A stretch of 64,000 nt of DNA from Novosphingobium sp. Rr 2-17 (GCF_000272475.1 NZ_AKFJ01000118.1:1-64000); one strand, 5' to 3'; positions 8,992-17,913 are shown, counted from the stretch's first letter. A program made the numbers and translations. The notes: generated by a model from the letters alone, not told the origin.

Positions 8992-9924
8992 TCAGGTGAT
9001 TGCGGCCAGCAATTCGCGGGCACGCAGACAATCGCGGTCCATCTGCTCGATCAGCGCGTCGAGCGAATCGAACTTGGCCTCGGGCCGCAGGAAATGGTGG
9101 AAGGCGATCTCCACGTCCTGGCCATACAGGTCTTCGGCGAAGTCGAAGAAATGCGGCTCCAGCAATTCCGTGGGCGGATCGAACGTGGGGCGGATGCCGA
9201 CGTTTGCCGCGCCGTGCAGCAAGCGGCCATCGGGCAGGCGGCCCGTGACGGCGTAGATGCCGTAGCGCGGGCGCAAATAGGTGGCCATGTCGAAGTTGGC
9301 GGTGGGATAGCCGATGGTGCGGCCCACTTTATCGCCATGGCGCACGGGTCCGCGAATGGCGAACGGGCGGGTCAGCAGGCGCGCGGCGGTCTGGCAATCG
9401 CCGGCGCGCAGAGCCTCGCGGATGCGGGTGGAGGAAATGGTCCCTTCCGCATCGCTGACCGGGCCGACGGTACGGCTCGACAAGCCCTGGCCGGCGCCGA
9501 CTTCGCGCAGCATCTGCGGGCTGCCGCTGCGCGCGCGCCCGAAAGTGAAGTCTTCGCCGGTGACGACGCCGATCGCGCCCAGGTGGCGCACCAGCATGGC
9601 AGCCACCCACTCGCTGGCGTTCATCGCTGCCATCGCGGCGTCGAAATGCAGCACCAGCATCGCATCGGCTCCGGCAGCGGCGAACAAGTCCTGCCGCTGT
9701 TCCAGCGTGGTGAGGCGGAAGGGGGCGATGTCCGGGCGGAACAGCCGCATCGGGTGCGGATCGAAGGTGGCGACGATCGCGGGGCGTCCGATCGACCGCG
9801 CCCAGGCGATGGCTTCGCCGACCACGGCCTGGTGGCCCTGGTGGAATCCATCGAAGTTGCCCAGCGCCAATACCGCGCCGCGCAAGGACTCCGGGATTGG
9901 CTGGCGGTTGTCTAGGCGAATCAT
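8992..9924 (-). CDS. ribF: Bifunctional riboflavin kinase / FAD synthetase
   Basis: A 310-residue enzyme that turns riboflavin into FMN and then FAD. The N-terminal nucleotidyltransferase part has LGNFDGFHQGHQ (about residue 20) and ATFDPHPMRLF (about 55). The C-terminal flavokinase part has GKVGRTIGYPTANF-type residues (about 210; here DKVGRTIGYPTANF) and the strand pattern ending in the Glu-Pro-His-Phe segment. The frame is open to 10020, but the ATG at 9924 gives the normal N-terminus and an 11-base gap from the folA stop. It belongs to the purE-purK-folA-ribF-ileS-lspA run. Confidence 0.95.
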   Translation of the reverse strand: MIRLDNRQPIPESLRGAVLALGNFDGFHQGHQAVVGEAIAWARSIGRPAIVATFDPHPMRLFRPDIAPFRLTTLEQRQDLFAAAGADAMLVLHFDAAMAAMNASEWVAAMLVRHLGAIGVVTGEDFTFGRARSGSPQMLREVGAGQGLSSRTVGPVSDAEGTISSTRIREALRAGDCQTAARLLTRPFAIRGPVRHGDKVGRTIGYPTANFDMATYLRPRYGIYAVTGRLPDGRLLHGAANVGIRPTFDPPTELLEPHFFDFAEDLYGQDVEIAFHHFLRPEAKFDSLDALIEQMDRDCLRARELLAAIT

Positions 9925-9935
9925 CGGTACGGCGG

Positions 9936-10418
9936 CTATAGGTCGCGCTGCAGCGTCACGAAAGCATAAGCGGGCGTGGTTTCGCCTGGCGAATGCTCGT
10001 CGCGCGCCACTTCGTGCCATTCGGACGCCAGCGGGGGCATGGTGACATCGCCGGGATAGTCGGCATGGATCTGGGTCAGCTCGATACGCGTCGCCAGCGG
10101 CAGGAACAGCGCATTCACTTGCGCGCCGCCGATCACGGCGACTTGGCCGTCACCCGCCAGGGCCAAAGCCTCGTCTACCGAATGGGCAACTTCCGCGCCC
10201 TCAGCCGACCAATCCTGGTCCCGCGTCAGGACGATATGGCGGCGGCCCGGCAGCGGCGAGGGAAAGCTGTCGAAGGTCTTGCGGCCCATGATCATCGGCA
10301 GGCCCATCGTCAGCGCCTTGAAGCGCTTGAGGTCTGCGGGCAGCCGCCAAGGAAGCTGGCCCTCGGCACCGATCACGCCATTGGCGGCGCGCGCATAGAT
10401 GAGGAACAGTTCGGCCAC
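9936..10418 (-). CDS. folA: Dihydrofolate reductase
   Basis: This enzyme reduces dihydrofolate to tetrahydrofolate with NADPH and is the target of trimethoprim. The 160-residue product has the substrate-site segment LPWRLPADLKRFK (about residue 19), the NADPH-site segment MIMGRKTFDSF (about 41) and AVIGGAQV (about 93). The catalytic acidic residue is the Asp in LPADL. There is no ATG at the N-terminus. The GTG at 10418, eleven bases after the purK stop, is the most sensible start. Placement after purE/purK fits one-carbon demand of purine synthesis. Confidence 0.93.
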   Translation of the reverse strand: MAELFLIYARAANGVIGAEGQLPWRLPADLKRFKALTMGLPMIMGRKTFDSFPSPLPGRRHIVLTRDQDWSAEGAEVAHSVDEALALAGDGQVAVIGGAQVNALFLPLATRIELTQIHADYPGDVTMPPLASEWHEVARDEHSPGETTPAYAFVTLQRDL

Positions 10419-10429
10419 GCCGTTACCGA

Positions 10430-11488
10430 TCAGCCCAGCGTCAGCCGGGTGACGTGGCCCATCTTGCGGCCCGGCAGCGCGGCGGCCTTGCCGTAGAGGT
10501 GCAGGTGGTTGGCCGGATCGCTCAGGATCGCGGGCCAGTCGTGCGCTTCGTCGCCGATCAGGTTGCGCATGGCCACGCCCTTGGCGGCAAGGCCGGTGTC
10601 GCCCAGCGGCAAGCCGCAGATGGCGCGGACGTGATTTTCGAACTGGCTGGTGACGGCGCCCTCGATCGTCCAGTGGCCCGAATTGTGGACGCGCGGGGCC
10701 ATCTCGTTGAAGACCGGGCCGTCCTTGGTCGCGAAGAATTCCAGGGTCAGCACCCCGACATAGTCCAGCGCCTCGGCCACTTTGCCGGCCAGCGCGCGCG
10801 CGGCGGGCACGTGATCGAGCAAGGGGGCTGGCGCCGGCACGGTGCTGGTGGCGAGGATGCCGTCGTCGTGGACGTTGTGGGCGCTGTCGAAGAAGCGGAT
10901 GTCGCCCTTGGCGGTGCGGCACAGGATCACCGAGAATTCGGCAAAGAACGTGACGAAGCCTTCGTAGATCAGCGGGGTGGCCGGAAGGTCGAGCGTTTCG
11001 GCATCCTGGGGCGTCCTGATCCGCCACTGGCCCTTGCCGTCGTAGCCATCGCGCCGGGTCTTGAGGATGCCGGGCGCACCGATCGCGGCAATGGCTTCGG
11101 CAAGGCTGGCGGCATCGTCGACGGGCGCGAAGGGGGCAGGGGTGCCGCCGAGCTTGGTGACGAAGTGCTTTTCGGAGAGGCGATCCTGTGCCGTCTCCAG
11201 CGCGCGGGGATGCGGCAGCAGCGGCGTGGCGCCCAGGATGCCTCCGGGCGGCACTGGCACGTTCTCGAACTCATAGGTGACGACCGCGCACTCGGCGGCG
11301 AACCGGGCGAGGGCGGCGTGGTCGTCATAGGCAGCGCAGGTGAACTGGGCGCAGACGTCGGCGGCGATCGAATCGGCCTCGGGCGCGAAGATGTGGCAGC
11401 GATAGCCCAGTTGCGCGGCGGCGATCGCGATCATCCGGCCCAACTGGCCGCCGCCCAGAATGCCGATGGTCTCGCCGGGCGGGATCAT
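10430..11488 (-). CDS. purK: N5-carboxyaminoimidazole ribonucleotide synthetase
   Basis: An ATP-grasp enzyme of purine synthesis that carboxylates AIR to N5-CAIR with bicarbonate and ATP. The 352-residue product starts MIPPGETIGILGGGQLGRM (the family N-terminal nucleotide-fold motif) and has the ATP-grasp segments KTRRDGYDGKGQ (about residue 143), YEGFVTFFAEFSV (about 179) and MAPRVHNSGHWT (about 266). The ATG at 11488 is chosen over the longer open frame to 11587 because it matches the family N-terminus. The gene follows purE by 28 bases, so product and next enzyme (PurE) are made together. Confidence 0.96.
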   Translation of the reverse strand: MIPPGETIGILGGGQLGRMIAIAAAQLGYRCHIFAPEADSIAADVCAQFTCAAYDDHAALARFAAECAVVTYEFENVPVPPGGILGATPLLPHPRALETAQDRLSEKHFVTKLGGTPAPFAPVDDAASLAEAIAAIGAPGILKTRRDGYDGKGQWRIRTPQDAETLDLPATPLIYEGFVTFFAEFSVILCRTAKGDIRFFDSAHNVHDDGILATSTVPAPAPLLDHVPAARALAGKVAEALDYVGVLTLEFFATKDGPVFNEMAPRVHNSGHWTIEGAVTSQFENHVRAICGLPLGDTGLAAKGVAMRNLIGDEAHDWPAILSDPANHLHLYGKAAALPGRKMGHVTRLTLG

Positions 11489-11516
11489 GCGTTTTCGACT
11501 GCGTCTGGGGCCAGCA

Positions 11517-12011
11517 TCAGACCGGACGCTCCGTAACCGATGCGGTCTGTGCCGCGCGGAAGGCCTTGAGCCGCTCGGCCAGCGCATCGTCGGACGTCGC
11601 GAGAATGGCGGCGGCGAGCAGACCGGCGTTGGCCGCGCCGGCCTCGCCGATCGCCAGTGTGCCCACCGGGATGCCGGCGGGCATCTGTACGATCGAGAGC
11701 AGGCTGTCCTGCCCCGACAGCGCCTTGGATTGCACCGGCACGCCTAGCACCGGCAGATGCGTCATCGATGCGATCATGCCGGGCAAGTGGGCAGCGCCGC
11801 CCGCGCCGGCGATCACCACCTTGAAACCTTCTTCCGCGGCGCCCTTGGCGAAATCTACCAGCCGGTCAGGCGTGCGGTGGGCCGAGACGATCCGCGCGTC
11901 GTAGGCGACGCCGAGCTTGTCCAGCATCTCGGCAGCGCGGATCATGGTCGGCCAGTCGGACTGGCTGCCCATGACGATCGCGACCAATACGCCTCCCCCG
12001 GCGCCGCTCAC
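11517..12011 (-). CDS. purE: N5-carboxyaminoimidazole ribonucleotide mutase (class I PurE)
   Basis: This enzyme converts N5-CAIR, the PurK product, to CAIR in purine synthesis. The 164-residue protein shows the class I signature: MGSQSDWPTM with substrate-binding Ser/Asp (about residue 14), VSAHRTPDRL with the catalytic His (about 43) and AGAGGAAHLPGM (about 68). It starts at GTG (12011), three bases past the gpmA stop codon. A TTG at codon 9 is a weaker alternative. It is translated immediately upstream of purK. Confidence 0.96.
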   Translation of the reverse strand: MSGAGGGVLVAIVMGSQSDWPTMIRAAEMLDKLGVAYDARIVSAHRTPDRLVDFAKGAAEEGFKVVIAGAGGAAHLPGMIASMTHLPVLGVPVQSKALSGQDSLLSIVQMPAGIPVGTLAIGEAGAANAGLLAAAILATSDDALAERLKAFRAAQTASVTERPV

Positions 12012-12014
12012 CGA

Positions 12015-12701
12015 TCAGCGCTCCGACAGGTAGTAGCGGTCGAGCACTGCCAGATCGTCGTCGAGATCGTAGACGATCGGCTGGCCGGTGGGGATTTCGA
12101 GGCCGGTGATCTCGTCGTCCGAAATGCCGGACAAGTGCTTGACCAGCGCGCGCAGGCTGTTGCCGTGCGCGGCCACCAGCACGGTGGAACCAGTCTTCAG
12201 GTGCGGCACGATCGAGCCTTGGTAATACGGCAGGACGCGCGCGATGGTGTCCTTGAGGCTCTCGGTCATCGGCACGTCGATCCCGGCATAGCGCGCATCG
12301 CTCGAAAGATCGAACTCGCTGCCCTTGGCCAGCAGCGGCGGCGGAATGTCGAAGCTGCGGCGCCAGATCTTGACCTGATCGTCGCCATGCTTGGCTGCGG
12401 TCTCGGCCTTGTCCAGCCCGGTGAGGCCGCCATAATGCCGCTCGTTCAGGCGCCAGTCCTTGGTCTCGGGAATCCACAGCACGCCGGCTGCTTCCAGCGC
12501 GAAGTGCAGCGTCTTGATCGCGCGGGTCTGGACCGAGGTGAAGGCGACGTCGGGCAGCATGCCCTTATCCTTGAGCAGCGCGCCGGCAGCGCGGGCTTCG
12601 GCCTCGCCCTTTTCGGTCACGTCGACGTCCCACCAGCCGGTGAAGCGATTTTCCAGGTTCCACTGGCTCTGGCCGTGGCGGAGGAGGATCAGGCGAGGCA
12701 T
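12015..12701 (-). CDS. gpmA: 2,3-bisphosphoglycerate-dependent phosphoglycerate mutase
   Basis: A glycolytic and gluconeogenic enzyme that interconverts 3- and 2-phosphoglycerate through a phosphohistidine. The 228-residue product has LRHGQSQWNLENRFTGWWD at residue 7 (catalytic His in RHG), the ERHYGGLTGLDK segment near residue 86 and the second active-site His in VAAHGNSLRAL near residue 179. It is the first gene of the minus-strand run that continues with purE. The 80 bases upstream to 12782 are the probable promoter region. Confidence 0.96.
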   Translation of the reverse strand: MPRLILLRHGQSQWNLENRFTGWWDVDVTEKGEAEARAAGALLKDKGMLPDVAFTSVQTRAIKTLHFALEAAGVLWIPETKDWRLNERHYGGLTGLDKAETAAKHGDDQVKIWRRSFDIPPPLLAKGSEFDLSSDARYAGIDVPMTESLKDTIARVLPYYQGSIVPHLKTGSTVLVAAHGNSLRALVKHLSGISDDEITGLEIPTGQPIVYDLDDDLAVLDRYYLSER

Positions 12702-12782
12702 GGCGTGGCTCCCTTAATGCAGTGCCGGCGCGCACCCCCGCGCGCCGCGAGACGATCGGCTGAACGCCGTCCGGGCCAGCCC

Positions 12783-13022
12783 CTAGCTTTCCGGTGGCGG
12801 TTTGGGAAGGCTTTGGGATGCGCTAAGTTCATCCGCCGCTGATGGGCTGGCAGATGTCGCGCGCGCCTGTGCCTTGCGGCGGCGCAAGTTCTCGCGCAGC
12901 TTGGCCGCCAGCCGCTCTTCGCGGGACAGCTTGGCAGAGGCGGAAGGGGAGTTCGGATGGCCATCCATGCGCCAAGCCATGCCGCCCGACTTAACAAAGC
13001 GCAAGCCGCGCTTGACAATCAT
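12783..13022 (-). CDS. Small basic protein of unknown function
   Basis: A 79-residue (or shorter) protein with a conserved-looking core, KLSREERLAAKLRENLRRRKAQARA, that should form a charged alpha-helix; this line shows it in part only as LREERLAAKL-type residues. I recall similar short proteins with an LRENL-RRRKAQ-like core in sphingomonads, with no assigned role. Start is uncertain: TTG at 13037, ATG at 13022 and ATG at 12980 (MAWRMDG) are all in frame and none has a strong ribosome-binding site. Its 5' end overlaps the likely promoter of the divergent tRNA-Thr gene. Confidence 0.55.
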   Translation of the reverse strand: MIVKRGLRFVKSGGMAWRMDGHPNSPSASAKLSREERLAAKLRENLRRRKAQARATSASPSAADELSASQSLPKPPPES

Positions 13023-13040
13023 CCCTCGCACGGACAATAG
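13012..13040 (+). promoter_or_regulatory. Candidate promoter of tRNA-Thr
   Basis: A perfect -35 hexamer TTGACA (13012-13017) is followed after 17 bases by CAATAG (13035-13040) as a weak -10. This would place transcription start about 30 bases before the mature tRNA at 13078. Confidence 0.45.
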
Positions 13041-13077
13041 CGCGCCCCTGCCCCGGGGCCACAGGTTCCCGGTAGGC

Positions 13078-13152
13078 GCTGCTGTAGCTCAGTGGTAGAG
13101 CGCGTCATTGGTAATGACGAGGTCGGGAGTTCAATCCTCCCCAGCAGCACCA
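13078..13152 (+). tRNA. tRNA-Thr (anticodon GGT)
   Basis: The acceptor stem GCTGCTG pairs with CAGCAGC, followed by the discriminator A and an encoded CCA end. The D-arm contains AGCTCAGTGGTAGAGC. The anticodon stem CGTCA/TGACG encloses the loop TTGGTAA with anticodon GGT. The T-arm contains GTTCAAT. Total length is 75 with CCA. Confidence 0.96.
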
Positions 13153-13230
13153 TTCTCCTTCTTTCCAGATCGTGACGTGGTGCCCTGCCCCAGGCGGGCG
13201 GCGTTCGTGCGTTTGATTTGGGTAGAGAGA

Positions 13231-13248
13231 CTGTCATCAAACTGTCTT
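13231..13248 (+). promoter_or_regulatory. Pho box (PhoB binding site) upstream of the TBDR-phytase operon
   Basis: CTGTCAT-CAAA-CTGTCTT is two 7-base repeats spaced 11 bases apart, the exact architecture of the PhoB consensus CTGTCAT-N4-CTGTCAT. Twelve of fourteen repeat positions match and the spacer is AT-rich. It ends 78 bases before the receptor start codon, a normal distance for an activator site. The match is seen; PhoB control is inferred and fits the phytase gene behind it. Confidence 0.75.
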
Positions 13249-13326
13249 TGCATCATCATGTTGATGTCATTGAAAGCACCTAGGCGCCCCTGAAAGACAT
13301 ACCGTCTAACAGGGATCACCTCCGCT

Positions 13327-16113
13327 ATGAAACGTTCGCTCCGGCTTTTGGCTGGCCTGCTGGCTTCGGCCTCCTGCTCCACGATCGCCCATGCCGGCGA
13401 AGTTGCCGGCCATGTCAGCGACGATACCGGCGCTCGCACGCTGCAGTCCGCCACCGTGCGGATCGTCGAGCTGAACCGCCAGGCCGAGACCGACCGCGCC
13501 GGCAGCTATGTCATCGGCGACGTGCCGGCAGGCACTTACACGCTCGAAGCGCGCTATGTCGGCGCGCAGACCGCGACGAAATCGATCACCGTCCCGGCGA
13601 CAGGCCGCGTCGATGGCGATTTCGGCCTCGCTGCCAGCGGCGGCGGCGAAATCCTGGTGGTGGGCCAGAGCGCCAACATCGCCAGCGCCTTGTCGCGCCA
13701 GAAAGCGGCGGACGGGGTCGAATCGGTCCTGACGCGCGACGCGGTCGGCCAGTTCCCCGACCAGAACATCGCCGAATCGCTGCGTCGCCTGCCAGGCGTC
13801 AACATCCTCAACGATCAGGGCGAAGGCCGCTACGTTTCGGTGCGCGGCCTCGATCCCAGCCTGAACTCCAGTTCGGTGAACGGCGTGCGCTTGCCGTCGC
13901 CCGAATCGGACACGCGTTCGGTCGCGCTCGACGTGATCTCGTCCGACACGATCGAATCGATCGAAGTGAAGAAGTCCTTCACCCCCGACATGGACGGCGA
14001 TTTCATCGGCGCCTCGATCGAGATCAACACCACCAGCGCGTTCGACAGCAAGAAGAACCGCTATTCGATGGCGGTCGAGGGTAGCTGGAATGACTATTCC
14101 GGCAAAGTCATGCCCAAGGGCGCGTTTGATTTCACCCAGAAGCTGGGCGACAATTTCGGCGTTGCCGGCTCGTTCAGCTACTACAAGCGCAAGTTTGAGA
14201 CCGACAACGTCGAGGCGTCCGACTGGACCAAGACCGAAGACGGGCAAGCCTGGGCCCAGACCCTGGAATATCGCGACTATGACGTTGAGCGCACCCGCAT
14301 CAACGCGGCGCTGTCGTTCGACTGGCGGGTGTCAGATACGACCAAGGCTTATGTCCGTGGCAACTGGGCGCAGTTCGACGACCACGAGTATCGCCGCCGC
14401 ACCACGTTCGACTTCAGCGATTTCGAGGATGACGGCCCCAGCTCGATCAGCAACGGCACCGCCTCGTTCGACACGGCGGACAATGACATCACCATCGAGC
14501 GCGACTTGAAGGACCGCTTCGAGCGTCAGCGCATTCGCTCGGTCTCGCTGGGTAGCGATACCGACACCGGCACCTGGAAGTTCCGCTGGCAGGGCAGCTA
14601 TGCCAAATCGACCGAGAAGGAGACGTTCTCGCTCGATCCGATGCGCTTCTCCGCCGATTTCGACGATAGCTCGGGCGTGGCCATCGATGTCGACAATTCG
14701 AACAAGTATTACCCGACCTATTCGGTCACCAGCGGCGCCAGCTCGGTCAACGATGCATCGAACTACGGTTTCGACCGGCTGGAACTGACCACGCTGTCGG
14801 ACAGCCAGGACGAGGAATGGGCCGCCAAGGCCGACCTCGCGCGCACATTTGCCGGGAGTAATGGCGATTTCACCGTGCAAGGCGGCTTCAAAGCGCGCTG
14901 GCGCAAGAAGTCGTACGACTACGAAATGAGCCGCTATGACGACTACGACGGCGACCTGACCCTGGCCGACGTGCTGGGCAGCCAGACCTACCGTCTGACC
15001 GACATGGGGCCGGTGGCGAACAAGAGCGGCTCTGCGGACTTCTATAACGCCAATTCCAGCGGATTCGAACTCAACGAAGCCGAGAGCCTGATCGACAGCA
15101 ACACCAGCGATTACACGGTGCGTGAGGACATCACCGCAGGCTACCTGCTTGGCCGTTGGGACAGTTCGACCTTGCGCGTGATCGCCGGTGTGCGCGGTGA
15201 ACGCACGTACAACAAGATGACCGGCAACCTCGTCGCCGTGACCGAGAAGAAGAAGGTCAAGACCGTCGATATCACCGGCGTCACCTATGAGCGCGACTAC
15301 ACCAACTGGCTGCCCAGCCTGACGGTGCGCTGGAGCCCGCAGCAGAATCTGGTCGCCCGCTTTGCCGGGTACAAGACGGTGGTGCGCCCCAAGCTTAGCG
15401 AACTGGCACCGCGCTTTACGGTCAACGAGGATGGCGAGGCTGAATTCGGCAATCCGGAACTGAAGCCCTACCAGTCCTGGAACTTCGATGCTGGGTTCGA
15501 ATACTACTTCTCGGGCAACGGCGCGATCTCGGTCGGCGGGTTCTACAAGTCGATTAAGGACTATACCTACGCCTATACCAGCGACGAGGGCGGCACTTAC
15601 AACGGCGTAAATTATGACGAACTCACCAGCTACGCCAATGGCGATAATGCCACCGTGGCGGGCGTGGAAGTCAGCTACAGCCAGGTATTTTCGATGCTGC
15701 CCTCGCCGTTGGACGGGTTGCTGACGCAGTTGAACTACACTTACACTTATTCGCGCGGGACGCTGGAAGACGGCCGCCGGATTTCGCTGCCCAACTCGTC
15801 GAAGAACACCTTCAACGTCGTGCTCGGTTATGAGAAAGGCCCGATCAGCCTGCGCGCCGCCGGCACCTTCCGCGACAAGTACCTGGACGAAGTGGGCAGT
15901 TCCGCCGAGGAAGACCGCATGGTCAACCAGCACTTCCAGTTGGACCTCTCGGCCAAGTACAAGCTGACCCAGAACATCCGCCTCTTCGCCGACTGGGTGA
16001 ACGTAAACAACGCCAAGTACTATGCCTATCAGGACTATGCCGGTGCCAAGCGCCTGCTCCAGTACGAGGAATACGGCTCGACCGTGAAGTTCGGCGCGCG
16101 AGTGACCTTCTGA
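13327..16113 (+). CDS. TonB-dependent outer-membrane receptor, probable phytate/inositol-phosphate uptake
   Basis: The 928-residue product has a signal peptide ending near STIAHA (residue 23). An N-terminal carboxypeptidase-regulatory-like beta domain covers about residues 25-105. A TonB-box-like GEILVVGQ sits near residue 110. A plug domain follows (about 120-260, with LRRLPGVNILNDQGEGRYVSVRGL spread over residues 155-180, shown here only as motif). A 22-strand barrel ends in the aromatic C-terminus RVTF. It matches the Caulobacter/Xanthomonas TBDR class. The stop overlaps the phytase ATG (TGATG), so the two are translationally coupled. With the Pho box and phytase, the likely cargo is a phosphorylated inositol. 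Substrate is an inference from neighbours. Confidence 0.9.
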   Translation: MKRSLRLLAGLLASASCSTIAHAGEVAGHVSDDTGARTLQSATVRIVELNRQAETDRAGSYVIGDVPAGTYTLEARYVGAQTATKSITVPATGRVDGDFGLAASGGGEILVVGQSANIASALSRQKAADGVESVLTRDAVGQFPDQNIAESLRRLPGVNILNDQGEGRYVSVRGLDPSLNSSSVNGVRLPSPESDTRSVALDVISSDTIESIEVKKSFTPDMDGDFIGASIEINTTSAFDSKKNRYSMAVEGSWNDYSGKVMPKGAFDFTQKLGDNFGVAGSFSYYKRKFETDNVEASDWTKTEDGQAWAQTLEYRDYDVERTRINAALSFDWRVSDTTKAYVRGNWAQFDDHEYRRRTTFDFSDFEDDGPSSISNGTASFDTADNDITIERDLKDRFERQRIRSVSLGSDTDTGTWKFRWQGSYAKSTEKETFSLDPMRFSADFDDSSGVAIDVDNSNKYYPTYSVTSGASSVNDASNYGFDRLELTTLSDSQDEEWAAKADLARTFAGSNGDFTVQGGFKARWRKKSYDYEMSRYDDYDGDLTLADVLGSQTYRLTDMGPVANKSGSADFYNANSSGFELNEAESLIDSNTSDYTVREDITAGYLLGRWDSSTLRVIAGVRGERTYNKMTGNLVAVTEKKKVKTVDITGVTYERDYTNWLPSLTVRWSPQQNLVARFAGYKTVVRPKLSELAPRFTVNEDGEAEFGNPELKPYQSWNFDAGFEYYFSGNGAISVGGFYKSIKDYTYAYTSDEGGTYNGVNYDELTSYANGDNATVAGVEVSYSQVFSMLPSPLDGLLTQLNYTYTYSRGTLEDGRRISLPNSSKNTFNVVLGYEKGPISLRAAGTFRDKYLDEVGSSAEEDRMVNQHFQLDLSAKYKLTQNIRLFADWVNVNNAKYYAYQDYAGAKRLLQYEEYGSTVKFGARVTF

Positions 16114-17195
16114 TGAAAAGCCGCATTGCCGCCGCTCTGCTTCCGGCTCTGTTTCTTTCGGCTTGTGCGACCACGGGGGATGCGGCTGCGCCGCGCCCCC
16201 GCTACCCTGCCATAGACGTACCCGCGCAGGCCGAAACTACTCCAGTCGGGACGGGTAATGCCGATGCGGCGGACGATCCGGCGATCTGGCGCAACGCCGC
16301 GAACCCGGCGGCCAGCCTGTTGCTGGGGACCGACAAGAAGGCCGGGCTCTACGTCTATGGCCTGGACGGCAAAGTGCGCGACTTTGCGCCTGCCGGTGCG
16401 CTCAACAACGTGGACTTGCGCGAAGTGCGCCTGGCCGATGGCTCGATCCGTATCCTGGTCGGCGCCAGCGACCGTACCGACCGCGCCGAACCGCGCATCG
16501 CCTTGTTCGCGCTCGACGGTGCCACGGGCAAGCTGACGGTGCTGAGCTCGGACGCCTTCCTGAAAGCCGGACATGCACCGGCGGAGGCCTATGGCTTCTG
16601 CATGGGCGGCGCCCTTGCGGCGGGAGAACTGGCGCGGGCCTATGTCGTGCTCAAGGACGGGACCGTCGCCGAAAGCCGGTTAGTCGAGCGCGAGGGCAAG
16701 ATCGTGCCCGAGCATGTGCGCGACGTGAAGGTCGCTACCCAGGCCGAAGGTTGCGTGGTCGATGACGCCACCCGCACGCTCTATGTGGCGGAAGAAGATG
16801 TCGCCATCTGGAAGGTGCCGCTGGTTCCGGCGACGTTGACGGCGCAAAGCTACGCCCGTGTCGGCAAGGCCGACGGGCTTGTCGATGATATCGAAGGCCT
16901 CGCCATCGCTCGCCCGGCGGATGGCCGGGCCTGGCTGGTCGCGTCCAGCCAGGGCGACAATGCCTATGCGTTGTTCGATCTGGCGACGGGCAAGCCGGCA
17001 GGCCGCTTTCGGATCGAGGGCGGCGCGATCGGCGGCACCAGCGATACCGATGGCATCGAACTGGTGCTCGGCGATTTCGGGCCGGACTTTCCCGAGGGCG
17101 TGTTCATGGCGCAGGACGGCAACAACGCTCCCAAGGCGCAGAACTTCAAGCTGGTGTCCTGGCGCGCGATCCGTATTGCGCTGGGGATCGACTGA
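16113..17195 (+). CDS. Beta-propeller phytase, lipoprotein
   Basis: The 360-residue product has a lipoprotein signal with lipobox FLSAC (about residue 18) and then the Ca2+-dependent six-bladed beta-propeller phytase fold. Recognised family segments are DAADDPAIW (about 50), LLLGTDKKAGLYVYGLDGK (about 69), LNNVDLR (about 95), EGCVVDDATRTLYVAEED (about 213), DDIEGLA (about 258), SSQGDNAYALFD (about 278), SDTDGIEL (about 309) and FPEGVFMAQDG (about 324). Such enzymes release phosphate from phytate-Ca complexes. The lipid anchor would hold it in the envelope next to its receptor. Start overlaps the receptor stop by one base. Confidence 0.92.
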   Translation: MKSRIAAALLPALFLSACATTGDAAAPRPRYPAIDVPAQAETTPVGTGNADAADDPAIWRNAANPAASLLLGTDKKAGLYVYGLDGKVRDFAPAGALNNVDLREVRLADGSIRILVGASDRTDRAEPRIALFALDGATGKLTVLSSDAFLKAGHAPAEAYGFCMGGALAAGELARAYVVLKDGTVAESRLVEREGKIVPEHVRDVKVATQAEGCVVDDATRTLYVAEEDVAIWKVPLVPATLTAQSYARVGKADGLVDDIEGLAIARPADGRAWLVASSQGDNAYALFDLATGKPAGRFRIEGGAIGGTSDTDGIELVLGDFGPDFPEGVFMAQDGNNAPKAQNFKLVSWRAIRIALGID

Positions 17196-17255
17196 AGGAT
17201 AAGTGTCACAAGAATGCCGTAAAGGCGGGGCCATGACGATGGGGGTTTCGAATCG

Positions 17256-17894
17256 ATGATGGCGGGCCGTGCCTTGGCGGGCCGTACTCTGGTGGGATTG
17301 GTCGCCGCGACGCTCGCGGCGCTGCCGGGCTTTGCCTGTGCCGATGTGCTGCAGATCGGCGCTGCGGGGCCTGAATGGATCGCCGGTGGTCCCCCTAGCC
17401 TGCCAGCGCCTGACGTCAATGATGCCGAATTGGTGGAAGAAACGCCGCTCTCGGTTGATGCCGGGGTCCATCCGTCGTCGCTCACTTCCGCGCTCGATGC
17501 TGCCGGCCCGACCCGCTGGCGCGAACGCGTGGCGCAGCTTGCCGCCAAGTACGACATCAGCCCGACGCTGCTCGAAGCCGTGGTATGGCAGGAAAGCCGC
17601 TGGAACGAAGCCGCCGTCTCGCCCGTCGGTGCGCGCGGGTTGGCCCAACTCATGCCTGGCACCGCCGCGCAGATGGGCATCAACTCCGCCGACCCCATGG
17701 CCAACCTGGAAGGCGGCGCGCGCTATCTGCGCATGCAACTCGATGCGTTCGGCGGCGATATCGAAAAAGCCCTCGCCGCCTACAACGCCGGGCCTGGCCG
17801 GGTGGTGAAAGCCGGCGGCATTCCCAACATTCGAGAGACGCAAGTTTACGTCGCGGCGATCATGTCGCGGCTAACCGACCCGGTTCGACGTTAG
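17256..17894 (+). CDS. Lytic transglycosylase (SLT domain)
   Basis: The 212-residue exported protein has a signal peptide ending near FACA (residue 29), a linker, and a C-terminal SLT domain (about residues 95-205). The catalytic Glu is in VVWQESRWNEAA (about 112). GARGLAQLMPGTAAQMG (about 128) and the AAYNAGPGRV signature (about 175) are present, as is the ETQVYV end motif. It cleaves peptidoglycan glycan strands to 1,6-anhydro-muropeptides. It follows the phytase by 60 bases on the same strand, so read-through is possible, but it has no evident link to phytate. Which sub-family it belongs to cannot be settled here. Confidence 0.9.
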   Translation: MMAGRALAGRTLVGLVAATLAALPGFACADVLQIGAAGPEWIAGGPPSLPAPDVNDAELVEETPLSVDAGVHPSSLTSALDAAGPTRWRERVAQLAAKYDISPTLLEAVVWQESRWNEAAVSPVGARGLAQLMPGTAAQMGINSADPMANLEGGARYLRMQLDAFGGDIEKALAAYNAGPGRVVKAGGIPNIRETQVYVAAIMSRLTDPVRR

Positions 17895-17913
17895 GCGATC
17901 GTTTTTCAGAGGT

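Noticed and set aside
13078..13152. tRNA-Thr as a mobile-element attachment site
   Set aside because: There is no integrase gene and no repeated tRNA 3' end nearby; the following operon has normal composition.
14332..15933. A 533-codon minus-strand frame opposite the TonB-dependent receptor
   Set aside because: It mirrors the codon pattern of the receptor gene and shows no domain; the plus-strand gene has signal peptide, plug and barrel end.
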